From positions 21,219,638 through 21,283,637 of the forward strand of contig OZ059900.1 of assembly GCA_964057225.1 (NCBI GenBank): a stretch of 64,000 nt of DNA, read 5' to 3'. Origin of the DNA: Auanema rhodensis. Taxonomy: Eukaryota > Nematoda > Chromadorea > Rhabditida > Rhabditidae. Below are positions 36,417 to 48,728 of the stretch, one piece after another. Made by a program: the position numbers and the translations under genes. The notes beneath the pieces were generated by a model. That model ran no database searches. It saw only the letters and a list, made by a program, of their open reading frames with translations, and had not been told where the DNA came from. Position 1 is the first letter of the stretch. Every line of letters begins with the position of its first letter.

Positions 36417-38468
36417 CATAAGGGGCGTGCCCTCAGAATATGCTAATTTCATTAATTTTCTAACCCCTGTTTTTTTGTCGTGAAAGTGGAACTAGACGTT
36501 GTACAAACAATTTTGAGCTAGGTTTCATTGACATTGCATGAGTTTGAACACATGGAATCGTAAGTCAAAACCTTGTTTACAGCGAAATTTCCAAAAACTG
36601 GTTTTCCAGCATAATAAAATATTTCTCATGGGAAATACTGTGTTTTTGTATTTTTCTAGTGTTCAGCATGTAAAATACTTCATTTTAGTATGTAACACGC
36701 TGAAATTCGTTGCATTTGACGACTCATATGAACAAAAATCGATTTAATCAATATTAGCCATAAGGGGCGTGCCCTCAGAATATGCTAATTTCCTTAATTT
36801 TCTAACCCCTGTTTTTTTGTCGTGAAAGTGGAACTAGACGTTGTACGAACAATTTTGAGCTAGGTTTCATTGACATTGCATGAGTTTGAACACATGAAAT
36901 CGTAAGTCAAAACCTTGTTTACAGCGAAAATTCCAAAAACTGGTTTTCCAGCATAATAAAATATTTCTCATGGGAAATACTGTGTTTTTGTATTTTTCTA
37001 GTGTTCAGCATGTAAAATGCTTCATTTTAGTATGTAACACGCTGAAATTCGTTGCATTTGACGACTCATATGAACAAAAATCGATTTAATCAATATTAGC
37101 CATAAGGGGCGTGCCCTCAGAATATGCTAATTTCCTTAATTTTCTAACCCCTGTTTTTTTGTCGTGAAAGTGGAACTAGACGTTGTACAAACAATTTTGA
37201 GCTAGGTTTCATTGACATTGCATGAGTTTGAACACATGGAATCGTAAGTCAAAACCTTGTTTACAGCGAAATTTCCAAAAACTGGTTTTCCAGCATAATA
37301 AAATATTTCTCATGGGAAATACTGTGTTTTTGTATTTTTCTAGTGTTCAGCATGTAAAATGCTTCATTTTAGTATGTAACACGCTGAAATTCGTTGCATT
37401 TGACGACTCATATGAACAAAAATCGATTTAATCAATATTAGCCATAAGGGGCGTGCCCTCAGAATATGCTAATTTCCTTAATTTTCTAACCCCTGTTTTT
37501 TTGTCGTGAAAGTGGAACTAGACGTTGTACGAACAATTTTGAGCTAGGTTTCATTGACATTGCATGAGTTTGAACACATGAAATCGTAAGTCAAAACCTT
37601 GTTTACAGCGAAAATTCCAAAAACTGGTTTTCCAGCATAATAAAATATTTCTCATGGGAAATACTGTGTTTTTGTATTTTTCTAGTGTTCAGCATGTAAA
37701 ATACTTCATTTTAGTATGTAACACGCTGAAATTCGTTGCATTTGACGACTCATATGAACAAAAATCGATTTAATCAATATTAGCCATAAGGGGCGTGCCC
37801 TCAGAATATGCTAATTTCCTTAATTTTCTAACCCCTGTTTTTTTGTCGTGAAAGTGGAACTAGACGTTGTACGAACAATTTTGAGCTAGGTTTCATTGAC
37901 ATTGCATGAGTTTGAACACATGAAATCGTAAGTCAAAACCTTGTTTACAGCGAAAATTCCAAAAACTGGTTTTCCAGCATAATAAAATATTTCTCATGGG
38001 AAATACTGTGTTTTTGTATTTTTCTAGTGTTCAGCATGTAAAATGCTTCATTTTAGTATGTAACACGCTGAAATTCGTTGCATTTGACTACTCATATGAA
38101 CAAAAATCGATTTAATCAATATTAGCCATAAGGGGCGTGCCCTCAGAATATGCTAATTTCCTTAATTTTCTAACCCCTGTTTTTTTGTCGTGAAAGTGGA
38201 ACTAGACGTTGTACAAACAATTTTGAGCTAGGTTTCATTGACATTGCATGAGTTTGAACACATGAAATCGTAAGTCAAAACCTTGTTTACAGCGAAATTT
38301 CCAAAAACTGGTTTTCCAGCATAATAAAATATTTCTCATGAGAAATACTGTGTTTTTGTATTTTTCTAGTGTTCAGCATGTAAAATGCTTAATTTAAGTA
38401 TGTAACACGATGAAATTCGTTGCATTTGACGACTCATATGAACAAAAATCGATTTAATCAATATTAGC
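36417..38468 (-). repeat. 6-mer HOR unit A-G-B-C-E-F
   Basis: Starts at 36417 (A), 36759 (G), 37101 (B), 37443 (C), 37785 (E) and 38127 (F), 2052 bp in all. It matches the 7-mer except that the D monomer (CCTAAAT with GAAATTTCC) is missing between C and E. The F monomers flanking this unit (36075 and 38127) share AATGCTTAATTTAAG, so the neighbouring units are close relatives. Confidence 0.87.
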
Positions 38469-40862
38469 CATAAGGGGCGTGCCCTCAGAATATGCTAATT
38501 TCATTAATTTTCTAACCCCTGTTTTTTTGTCGTGAAAGTGGAACTAGACGTTGTACAAACAATTTTGAGCTAGGTTTCATTGACATTGCATGAGTTTGAA
38601 CACATGGAATCGTAAGTCAAAACCTTGTTTACAGCGAAATTTCCAAAAACTGGTTTTCCAGCATAATAAAATATTTCTCATGGGAAATACTGTGTTTTTG
38701 TATTTTTCTAGTGTTCAGCATGTAAAATACTTCATTTTAGTATGTAACACGCTGAAATTCGTTGCATTTGACGACTCATATGAACAAAAATCGATTTAAT
38801 CAATATTAGCCATAAGGGGCGTGCCCTCAGAATATGCTAATTTCCTTAATTTTCTAACCCCTGTTTTTTTGTCGTGAAAGTGGAACTAGACGTTGTACGA
38901 ACAATTTTGAGCTAGGTTTCATTGACATTGCATGAGTTTGAACACATGAAATCGTAAGTCAAAACCTTGTTTACAGCGAAAATTCCAAAAACTGGTTTTC
39001 CAGCATAATAAAATATTTCTCATGGGAAATACTGTGTTTTTGTATTTTTCTAGTGTTCAGCATGTAAAATGCTTCATTTTAGTATGTAACACGCTGAAAT
39101 TCGTTGCATTTGACGACTCATATGAACAAAAATCGATTTAATCAATATTAGCCATAAGGGGCGTGCCCTCAGAATATGCTAATTTCCTTAATTTTCTAAC
39201 CCCTGTTTTTTTGTCGTGAAAGTGGAACTAGACGTTGTACAAACAATTTTGAGCTAGGTTTCATTGACATTGCATGAGTTTGAACACATGGAATCGTAAG
39301 TCAAAACCTTGTTTACAGCGAAATTTCCAAAAACTGGTTTTCCAGCATAATAAAATATTTCTCATGGGAAATACTGTGTTTTTGTATTTTTCTAGTGTTC
39401 AGCATGTAAAATGCTTCATTTTAGTATGTAACACGCTGAAATTCGTTGCATTTGACGACTCATATGAACAAAAATCGATTTAATCAATATTAGCCATAAG
39501 GGGCGTGCCCTCAGAATATGCTAATTTCCTTAATTTTCTAACCCCTGTTTTTTTGTCGTGAAAGTGGAACTAGACGTTGTACGAACAATTTTGAGCTAGG
39601 TTTCATTGACATTGCATGAGTTTGAACACATGAAATCGTAAGTCAAAACCTTGTTTACAGCGAAAATTCCAAAAACTGGTTTTCCAGCATAATAAAATAT
39701 TTCTCATGGGAAATACTGTGTTTTTGTATTTTTCTAGTGTTCAGCATGTAAAATACTTCATTTTAGTATGTAACACGCTGAAATTCGTTGCATTTGACGA
39801 CTCATATGAACAAAAATCGATTTAATCAATATTAGCCATAAGGGGCGTGCCCTCAGAATATGCTAATTTCCTAAATTTTCTAACCCCTGTTTTTTTGTCG
39901 TGAAAGTGGAACTAGACGTTGTACGAACAATTTTGAGCTAGGTTTCATTGACATTGCATGAGTTTGAACACATGAAATCGTAAGTCAAAACCTTGTTTAC
40001 AGCGAAATTTCCAAAAACTGGTTTTCCAGCATAATAAAATATTTCTCATGGGAAATACTGTGTTTTTGTATTTTTCTAGTGTTCAGCATGTAAAATGCTT
40101 CATTTTAGTATGTAACACGCTGAAATTCGTTGCATTTGACGACTCATATGAACAAAAATCGATTTAATCAATATTAGCCATAAGGGGCGTGCCCTCAGAA
40201 TATGCTAATTTCCTTAATTTTCTAACCCCTGTTTTTTTGTCGTGAAAGTGGAACTAGACGTTGTACGAACAATTTTGAGCTAGGTTTCATTGACATTGCA
40301 TGAGTTTGAACACATGAAATCGTAAGTCAAAACCTTGTTTACAGCGAAAATTCCAAAAACTGGTTTTCCAGCATAATAAAATATTTCTCATGGGAAATAC
40401 TGTGTTTTTGTATTTTTCTAGTGTTCAGCATGTAAAATGCTTCATTTTAGTATGTAACACGCTGAAATTCGTTGCATTTGACTACTCATATGAACAAAAA
40501 TCGATTTAATCAATATTAGCCATAAGGGGCGTGCCCTCAGAATATGCTAATTTCCTTAATTTTCTAACCCCTGTTTTTTTGTCGTGAAAGTGGAACTAGA
40601 CGTTGTACAAACAATTTTGAGCTAGGTTTCATTGACATTGCATGAGTTTGAACACATGAAATCGTAAGTCAAAACCTTGTTTACAGCGAAATTTCCAAAA
40701 ACTGGTTTTCCAGCATAATAAAATATTTCTCATGAGAAATACTGTGTTTTTGTATTTTTCTAGTGTTCAGCATGTAAAATGCTTAATTTAAGTATGTAAC
40801 ACGATGAAATTCGTTGCATTTGACGACTCATATGAACAAAAATCGATTTAATCAATATTAGC
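38469..40862 (-). repeat. 7-mer HOR unit A-G-B-C-D-E-F
   Basis: Starts at 38469 (A), 38811 (G), 39153 (B), 39495 (C), 39837 (D), 40179 (E) and 40521 (F), 2394 bp. By eye it is nearly identical to the next unit: the F monomer again has AATGCTTAATTTAAG and CACGATG. Confidence 0.9.
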
Positions 40863-43256
40863 CATAAGGGGCGTGCCCTCAGAATATGCTAATTTCATTA
40901 ATTTTCTAACCCCTGTTTTTTTGTCGTGAAAGTGGAACTAGACGTTGTACAAACAATTTTGAGCTAGGTTTCATTGACATTGCATGAGTTTGAACACATG
41001 GAATCGTAAGTCAAAACCTTGTTTACAGCGAAATTTCCAAAAACTGGTTTTCCAGCATAATAAAATATTTCTCATGGGAAATACTGTGTTTTTGTATTTT
41101 TCTAGTGTTCAGCATGTAAAATACTTCATTTTAGTATGTAACACGCTGAAATTCGTTGCACTTGACGACTCATATGAACAAAAATCGATTTAATCAATAT
41201 TAGCCATAAGGGGCGTGCCCTCAGAATATGCTAATTTCCTTAATTTTCTAACCCCTGTTTTTTTGTCGTGAAAGTGGAACTAGACGTTGTACGAACAATT
41301 TTGAGCTAGGTTTCATTGACATTGCATGAGTTTGAACACATGAAATCGTAAGTCAAAACCTTGTTTACAGCGAAAATTCCAAAAACTGGTTTTCCAGCAT
41401 AATAAAATATTTCTCATGGGAAATACTGTGTTTTTGTATTTTTCTAGTGTTCAGCATGTAAAATGCTTCATTTTAGTATGTAACACGCTGAAATTCGTTG
41501 CATTTGACGACTCATATGAACAAAAATCGATTTAATCAATATTAGCCATAAGGGGCGTGCCCTCAGAATATGCTAATTTCCTTAATTTTCTAACCCCTGT
41601 TTTTTTGTCGTGAAAGTGGAACTAGACGTTGTACAAACAATTTTGAGCTAGGTTTCATTGACATTGCATGAGTTTGAACACATGGAATCGTAAGTCAAAA
41701 CCTTGTTTACAGCGAAATTTCCAAAAACTGGTTTTCCAGCATAATAAAATATTTCTCATGGGAAATACTGTGTTTTTGTATTTTTCTAGTGTTCAGCATG
41801 TAAAATGCTTCATTTTAGTATGTAACACGCTGAAATTCGTTGCATTTGACGACTCATATGAACAAAAATCGATTTAATCAATATTAGCCATAAGGGGCGT
41901 GCCCTCAGAATATGCTAATTTCCTTAATTTTCTAACCCCTGTTTTTTTGTCGTGAAAGTGGAACTAGACGTTGTACGAACAATTTTGAGCTAGGTTTCAT
42001 TGACATTGCATGAGTTTGAACACATGAAATCGTAAGTCAAAACCTTGTTTACAGCGAAAATTCCAAAAACTGGTTTTCCAGCATAATAAAATATTTCTCA
42101 TGGGAAATACTGTGTTTTTGTATTTTTCTAGTGTTCAGCATGTAAAATACTTCATTTTAGTATGTAACACGCTGAAATTCGTTGCATTTGACGACTCATA
42201 TGAACAAAAATCGATTTAATCAATATTAGCCATAAGGGGCGTGCCCTCAGAATATGCTAATTTCCTAAATTTTCTAACCCCTGTTTTTTTGTCGTGAAAG
42301 TGGAACTAGACGTTGTACGAACAATTTTGAGCTAGGTTTCATTGACATTGCATGAGTTTGAACACATGAAATCGTAAGTCAAAACCTTGTTTACAGCGAA
42401 ATTTCCAAAAACTGGTTTTCCAGCATAATAAAATATTTCTCATGGGAAATACTGTGTTTTTGTATTTTTCTAGTGTTCAGCATGTAAAATGCTTCATTTT
42501 AGTATGTAACACGCTGAAATTCGTTGCATTTGACGACTCATATGAACAAAAATCGATTTAATCAATATTAGCCATAAGGGGCGTGCCCTCAGAATATGCT
42601 AATTTCCTTAATTTTCTAACCCCTGTTTTTTTGTCGTGAAAGTGGAACTAGACGTTGTACGAACAATTTTGAGCTAGGTTTCATTGACATTGCATGAGTT
42701 TGAACACATGAAATCGTAAGTCAAAACCTTGTTTACAGCGAAAATTCCAAAAACTGGTTTTCCAGCATAATAAAATATTTCTCATGGGAAATACTGTGTT
42801 TTTGTATTTTTCTAGTGTTCAGCATGTAAAATGCTTCATTTTAGTATGTAACACGCTGAAATTCGTTGCATTTGACTACTCATATGAACAAAAATCGATT
42901 TAATCAATATTAGCCATAAGGGGCGTGCCCTCAGAATATGCTAATTTCCTTAATTTTCTAACCCCTGTTTTTTTGTCGTGAAAGTGGAACTAGACGTTGT
43001 ACAAACAATTTTGAGCTAGGTTTCATTGACATTGCATGAGTTTGAACACATGAAATCGTAAGTCAAAACCTTGTTTACAGCGAAATTTCCAAAAACTGGT
43101 TTTCCAGCATAATAAAATATTTCTCATGAGAAATACTGTGTTTTTGTATTTTTCTAGTGTTCAGCATGTAAAATGCTTAATTTTAGTATGTAACACGATG
43201 AAATTCGTTGCATTTGACGACTCATATGAACAAAAATCGATTTAATCAATATTAGC
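40863..43256 (-). repeat. 7-mer HOR unit A-G-B-C-D-E-F
   Basis: Starts at 40863 (A, with a private GCACTTGACG near 41158), 41205 (G), 41547 (B), 41889 (C), 42231 (D), 42573 (E) and 42915 (F), 2394 bp. Directly follows the previous 7-mer, giving two complete tandem copies. Its F monomer reads AATTTTAG where the preceding F reads AATTTAAG. Confidence 0.9.
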
Positions 43257-44966
43257 CATAAGGGGCGTGCCCTCAGAATATGCTAATTTCATTAATTTTC
43301 TAACCCCTGTTTTTTTGTCGTGAAAGTGGAACTAGACGTTGTAGGAACAATTTTGAGCTAGGTTTCATTGACATTGCATGAGTTTGAACACATGAAATCG
43401 TAAGTCAAAACCTTGTTTACAGCGAAATTTCCAAAAACTGGTTTTCCAGCATAATAAAATATTTCTCATGGGAAATACTGTGTTTTTGTATTTTTCTAGT
43501 GTTCAGCATGTAAAATGCTTCATTTTAGTATGTAACACGCTGAAATTCGTTGCATTTGACGACTCATATGAACAAAAATCGATTTAATCAATATTAGCCA
43601 TAAGGGGCGTGCCCTCAGAATATGCTAATTTCCTTAATTTTCTAACCCCTGTTTTTTTGTCGTGAAAGTGGAACTAGACGTTGTACGAACAATTTTGAGC
43701 TAGGTTTCATTGACATTGCATGAGTTTGAACACATGAAATCGTAAGTCAAAACCTTGTTTACAGCGAAAATTCCAAAAACTGGTTTTCCAGCATAATAAA
43801 ATATTTCTCATGGGAAATACTGTGTTTTTGTATTTTTCTAGTGTTCAGCATGTAAAATACTTCATTTTAGTATGTAACACGCTGAAATTCGTTGCATTTG
43901 ACGACTCATATGAACAAAAATCGATTTAATCAATATTAGCCATAAGGGGCGTGCCCTCAGAATATGCTAATTTCCTAAATTTTCTAACCCCTGTTTTTTT
44001 GTCGTGAAAGTGGAACTAGACGTTGTACGAACAATTTTGAGCTAGGTTTCATTGACATTGCATGAGTTTGAACACATGAAATCGTAAGTCAAAACCTTGT
44101 TTACAGCGAAATTTCCAAAAACTGGTTTTCCAGCATAATAAAATATTTCTCATGGGAAATACTGTGTTTTTGTATTTTTCTAGTGTTCAGCATGTAAAAT
44201 GCTTCATTTTAGTATGTAACACGCTGAAATTCGTTGCATTTGACGACTCATATGAACAAAAATCGATTTAATCAATATTAGCCATAAGGGGCGTGCCCTC
44301 AGAATATGCTAATTTCCTTAATTTTCTAACCCCTGTTTTTTTGTCGTGAAAGTGGAACTAGACGTTGTACGAACAATTTTGAGCTAGGTTTCATTGACAT
44401 TGCATGAGTTTGAACACATGAAATCGTAAGTCAAAACCTTGTTTACAGCGAAAATTCCAAAAACTGGTTTTCCAGCATAATAAAATATTTCTCATGGGAA
44501 ATACTGTGTTTTTGTATTTTTCTAGTGTTCAGCATGTAAAATGCTTCATTTTAGTATGTAACACGCTGAAATTCGTTGCATTTGACTACTCATATGAACA
44601 AAAATCGATTTAATCAATATTAGCCATAAGGGGCGTGCCCTCAGAATATGCTAATTTCCTTAATTTTCTAACCCCTGTTTTTTTGTCGTGAAAGTGGAAC
44701 TAGACGTTGTACAAACAATTTTGAGCTAGGTTTCATTGACATTGCATGAGTTTGAACACATGAAATCGTAAGTCAAAACCTTGTTTACAGCGAAATTTCC
44801 AAAAACTGGTTTTCCAGCATAATAAAATATTTCTCATGAGAAATACTGTGTTTTTGTATTTTTCTAGTGTTCAGCATGTAAAATGCTTAATTTAAGTATG
44901 TAACACGATGAAATTCGTTGCATTTGACGACTCATATGAACAAAAATCGATTTAATCAATATTAGC
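43257..44966 (-). repeat. 5-mer HOR unit H-C-D-E-F
   Basis: Starts at 43257 (H: CATTAAT and TTGTAGGAAC), 43599 (C), 43941 (D), 44283 (E) and 44625 (F), 1710 bp. The class H monomer stands where A-G-B would be, so this looks like a deletion derivative of the 7-mer or an older parallel form. Similar H-led units occur at 27187, 47019, 48729, 53858, 57286 and 59688, mostly with altered interiors. Confidence 0.87.
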
Positions 44967-47018
44967 CATAAGGGGCGTGCCCTCAGAATATGCTAATTTC
45001 ATTAATTTTCTAACCCCTGTTTTTTTGTCGTGAAAGTGGAACTAGACGTTGTACAAACAATTTTGAGCTAGGTTTCATTGACATTGCATGAGTTTGAACA
45101 CATGGAATCGTAAGTCAAAACCTTGTTTACAGCGAAATTTCCAAAAACTGGTTTTCCAGCATAATAAAATATTTCTCATGGGAAATACTGTGTTTTTGTA
45201 TTTTTCTAGTGTTCAGCATGTAAAATACTTCATTTTAGTATGTAACACGCTGAAATTCGTTGCATTTGACGACTCATATGAACAAAAATCGATTTAATCA
45301 ATATTAGCCATAAGGGGCGTGCCCTCAGAATATGCTAATTTCCTTAATTTTCTAACCCCTGTTTTTTTGTCGTGAAAGTGGAACTAGACGTTGTACGAAC
45401 ATTTTTGAGCTAGGTTTCATTGACATTGCATGAGTTTGAACACATGAAATCGTAAGTCAAAACCTTGTTTACAGCGAAAATTCCAAAAACTGGTTTTCCA
45501 GCATAATAAAATATTTCTCATGGGAAATACTGTGTTTTTGTATTTTTCTAGTGTTCAGCATGTAAAATGCTTCATTTTAGTATGTAACACGCTGAAATTC
45601 GTTGCATTTGACGACTCATATGAACAAAAATCGATTTAATCAATATTAGCCATAAGGGGCGTGCCCTCAGAATATGCTAATTTCCTTAATTTTCTAACCC
45701 CTGTTTTTTTGTCGTGAAAGTGGAACTAGACGTTGTACGAACAATTTTGAGCTAGGTTTCATTGACATTGCATGAGTTTGAACACATGAAATCGTAAGTC
45801 AAAACCTTGTTTACAGCGAAAATTCCAAAAACTGGTTTTCCAGCATAATAAAATATTTCTCATGGGAAATACTGTGTTTTTGTATTTTTCTAGTGTTCAG
45901 CATGTAAAATACTTCATTTTAGTATGTAACACGCTGAAATTCGTTGCATTTGACGACTCATATGAACAAAAATCGATTTAATCAATATTAGCCATAAGGG
46001 GCGTGCCCTCAGAATATGCTAATTTCCTAAATTTTCTAACCCCTGTTTTTTTGTCGTGAAAGTGGAACTAGACGTTGTACGAACAATTTTGAGCTAGGTT
46101 TCATTGACATTGCATGAGTTTGAACACATGAAATCGTAAGTCAAAACCTTGTTTACAGCGAAATTTCCAAAAACTGGTTTTCCAGCATAATAAAATATTT
46201 CTCATGGGAAATACTGTGTTTTTGTATTTTTCTAGTGTTCAGCATGTAAAATGCTTCATTTTAGTATGTAACACGCTGAAATTCGTTGCATTTGACGACT
46301 CATATGAACAAAAATCGATTTAATCAATATTAGCCATAAGGGGCGTGCCCTCAGAATATGCTAATTTCCTTAATTTTCTAACCCCTGTTTTTTTGTCGTG
46401 AAAGTGGAACTAGACGTTGTACGAACAATTTTGAGCTAGGTTTCATTGACATTGCATGAGTTTGAACACATGAAATCGTAAGTCAAAACCTTGTTTACAG
46501 CGAAAATTCCAAAAACTGGTTTTCCAGCATAATAAAATATTTCTCATGGGAAATACTGTGTTTTTGTATTTTTCTAGTGTTCAGCATGTAAAATGCTTCA
46601 TTTTAGTATGTAACACGCTGAAATTCGTTGCATTTGACTACTCATATGAACAAAAATCGATTTAATCAATATTAGCCATAAGGGGCGTGCCCTCAGAATA
46701 TGCTAATTTCCTTAATTTTCTAACCCCTGTTTTTTTGTCGTGAAAGTGGAACTAGACGTTGTACAAACAATTTTGAGCTAGGTTTCATTGACATTGCATG
46801 AGTTTGAACACATGAAATCGTAAGTCAAAACCTTGTTTACAGCGAAATTTCCAAAAACTGGTTTTCCAGCATAATAAAATATTTCTCATGAGAAATACTG
46901 TGTTTTTGTATTTTTCTAGTGTTCAGCATGTAAAATGCTTAATTTTAGTATGTAACACGATGAAATTCGTTGCATTTGACGACTCATATGAACAAAAATC
47001 GATTTAATCAATATTAGC
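44967..47018 (-). repeat. 6-mer HOR unit A-G-C-D-E-F
   Basis: Starts at 44967 (A), 45309 (G, with private GAACATTTTTG), 45651 (C), 45993 (D), 46335 (E) and 46677 (F), 2052 bp. B is missing between G and C, so this 6-mer arose by a different deletion from the one at 36417, which lacks D. Confidence 0.87.
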
Positions 47019-48728
47019 CATAAGGGGCGTGCCCTCAGAATATGCTAATTTCATTAATTTTCTAACCCCTGTTTTTTTGTCGTGAAAGTGGAACTAGACG
47101 TTGTAGGAACAATTTTGAGCTAGGTTTCATTGACATTGCATGAGTTTGAACACATGAAATCGTAAGTCAAAACCTTGTTTACAGCGAAATTTCCAAAAAC
47201 TGGTTTTCCAGCATAATAAAATATTTCTCATGGGAAATACTGTGTTTTTGTATTTTTCTAGTGTTCAGCATGTAAAATGCTTCATTTTAGTATGTAACAC
47301 GCTGAAATTCGTTGCATTTGACGACTCATATGAACAAAAATCGATTTAATCAATATTAGCCATAAGGGGCGTGCCCTCAGAATATGCTAATTTCCTTAAT
47401 TTTCTAACCCCTGTTTTTTTGTCGTGAAAGTGGAACTAGACGTTGTACGAACAATTTTGAGCTAGGTTTCATTGACATTGCATGAGTTTGAACACATGAA
47501 ATCGTAAGTCAAAACCTTGTTTACAGCGAAAATTCCAAAAACTGGTTTTCCAGCATAATAAAATATTTCTCATGGGAAATACTGTGTTTTTGTATTTTTC
47601 TAGTGTTCAGCATGTAAAATACTTCATTTTAGTATGTAACACGCTGAAATTCGTTGCATTTGACGACTCATATGAACAAAAATCGATTTAATCAATATTA
47701 GCCATAAGGGGCGTGCCCTCAGAATATGCTAATTTCCTAAATTTTCTAACCCCTGTTTTTTTGTCGTGAAAGTGGAACTAGACGTTGTACGAACAATTTT
47801 GAGCTAGGTTTCATTGACATTGCATGAGTTTGAACACATGAAATCGTAAGTCAAAACCTTGTTTACAGCGAAAATTCCAAAAACTGGTTTTCCAGCATAA
47901 TAAAATATTTCTCATGGGAAATACTGTGTTTTTGTATTTTTCTAGTGTTCAGCATGTAAAATGCTTCATTTTAGTATGTAACACGCTGAAATTCGTTGCA
48001 TTTGACTACTCATATGAACAAAAATCGATTTAATCAATATTAGCCATAAGGGGCGTGCCCTCAGAATATGCTAATTTCCTAAATTTTCTAACCCCTGTTT
48101 TTTTGTCGTGAAAGTGGAACTAGACGTTGTACGAACAATTTTGAGCTAGGTTTCATTGACATTGCATGAGTTTGAACACATGAAATCGTAAGTCAAAACC
48201 TTGTTTACAGCGAAAATTCCAAAAACTGGTTTTCCAGCATAATAAAATATTTCTCATGGGAAATACTGTGTTTTTGTATTTTTCTAGTGTTCAGCATGTA
48301 AAATGCTTCATTTTAGTATGTAACACGCTGAAATTCGTTGCATTTGACTACTCATATGAACAAAAATCGATTTAATCAATATTAGCCATAAGGGGCGTGC
48401 CCTCAGAATATGCTAATTTCCTTAATTTTCTAACCCCTGTTTTTTTGTCGTGAAAGTGGAACTAGACGTTGTACAAACAATTTTGAGCTAGGTTTCATTG
48501 ACATTGCATGAGTTTGAACACATGAAATCGTAAGTCAAAACCTTGTTTACAGCGAAATTTCCAAAAACTGGTTTTCCAGCATAATAAAATATTTCTCATG
48601 AGAAATACTGTGTTTTTGTATTTTTCTAGTGTTCAGCATGTAAAATGCTTCATTTTAGTATGTAACACGATGAAATTCGTTGCATTTGACGACTCATATG
48701 AACAAAAATCGATTTAATCAATATTAGC
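47019..48728 (-). repeat. 5-mer unit H-C-(D/E)-(D/E)-F with chimeric monomers
   Basis: Starts at 47019 (H), 47361 (C), 47703, 48045 and 48387 (F-like, AATGCTTC). The two middle monomers begin like D (CCTAAAT) but continue like E (GAAAATTCC, GACTACTC). The same chimera occurs at 27871, 31973, 51122, 53174, 54542, 56602 and 57970. It is read as a D/E recombinant that was then copied around the array. Confidence 0.8.
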
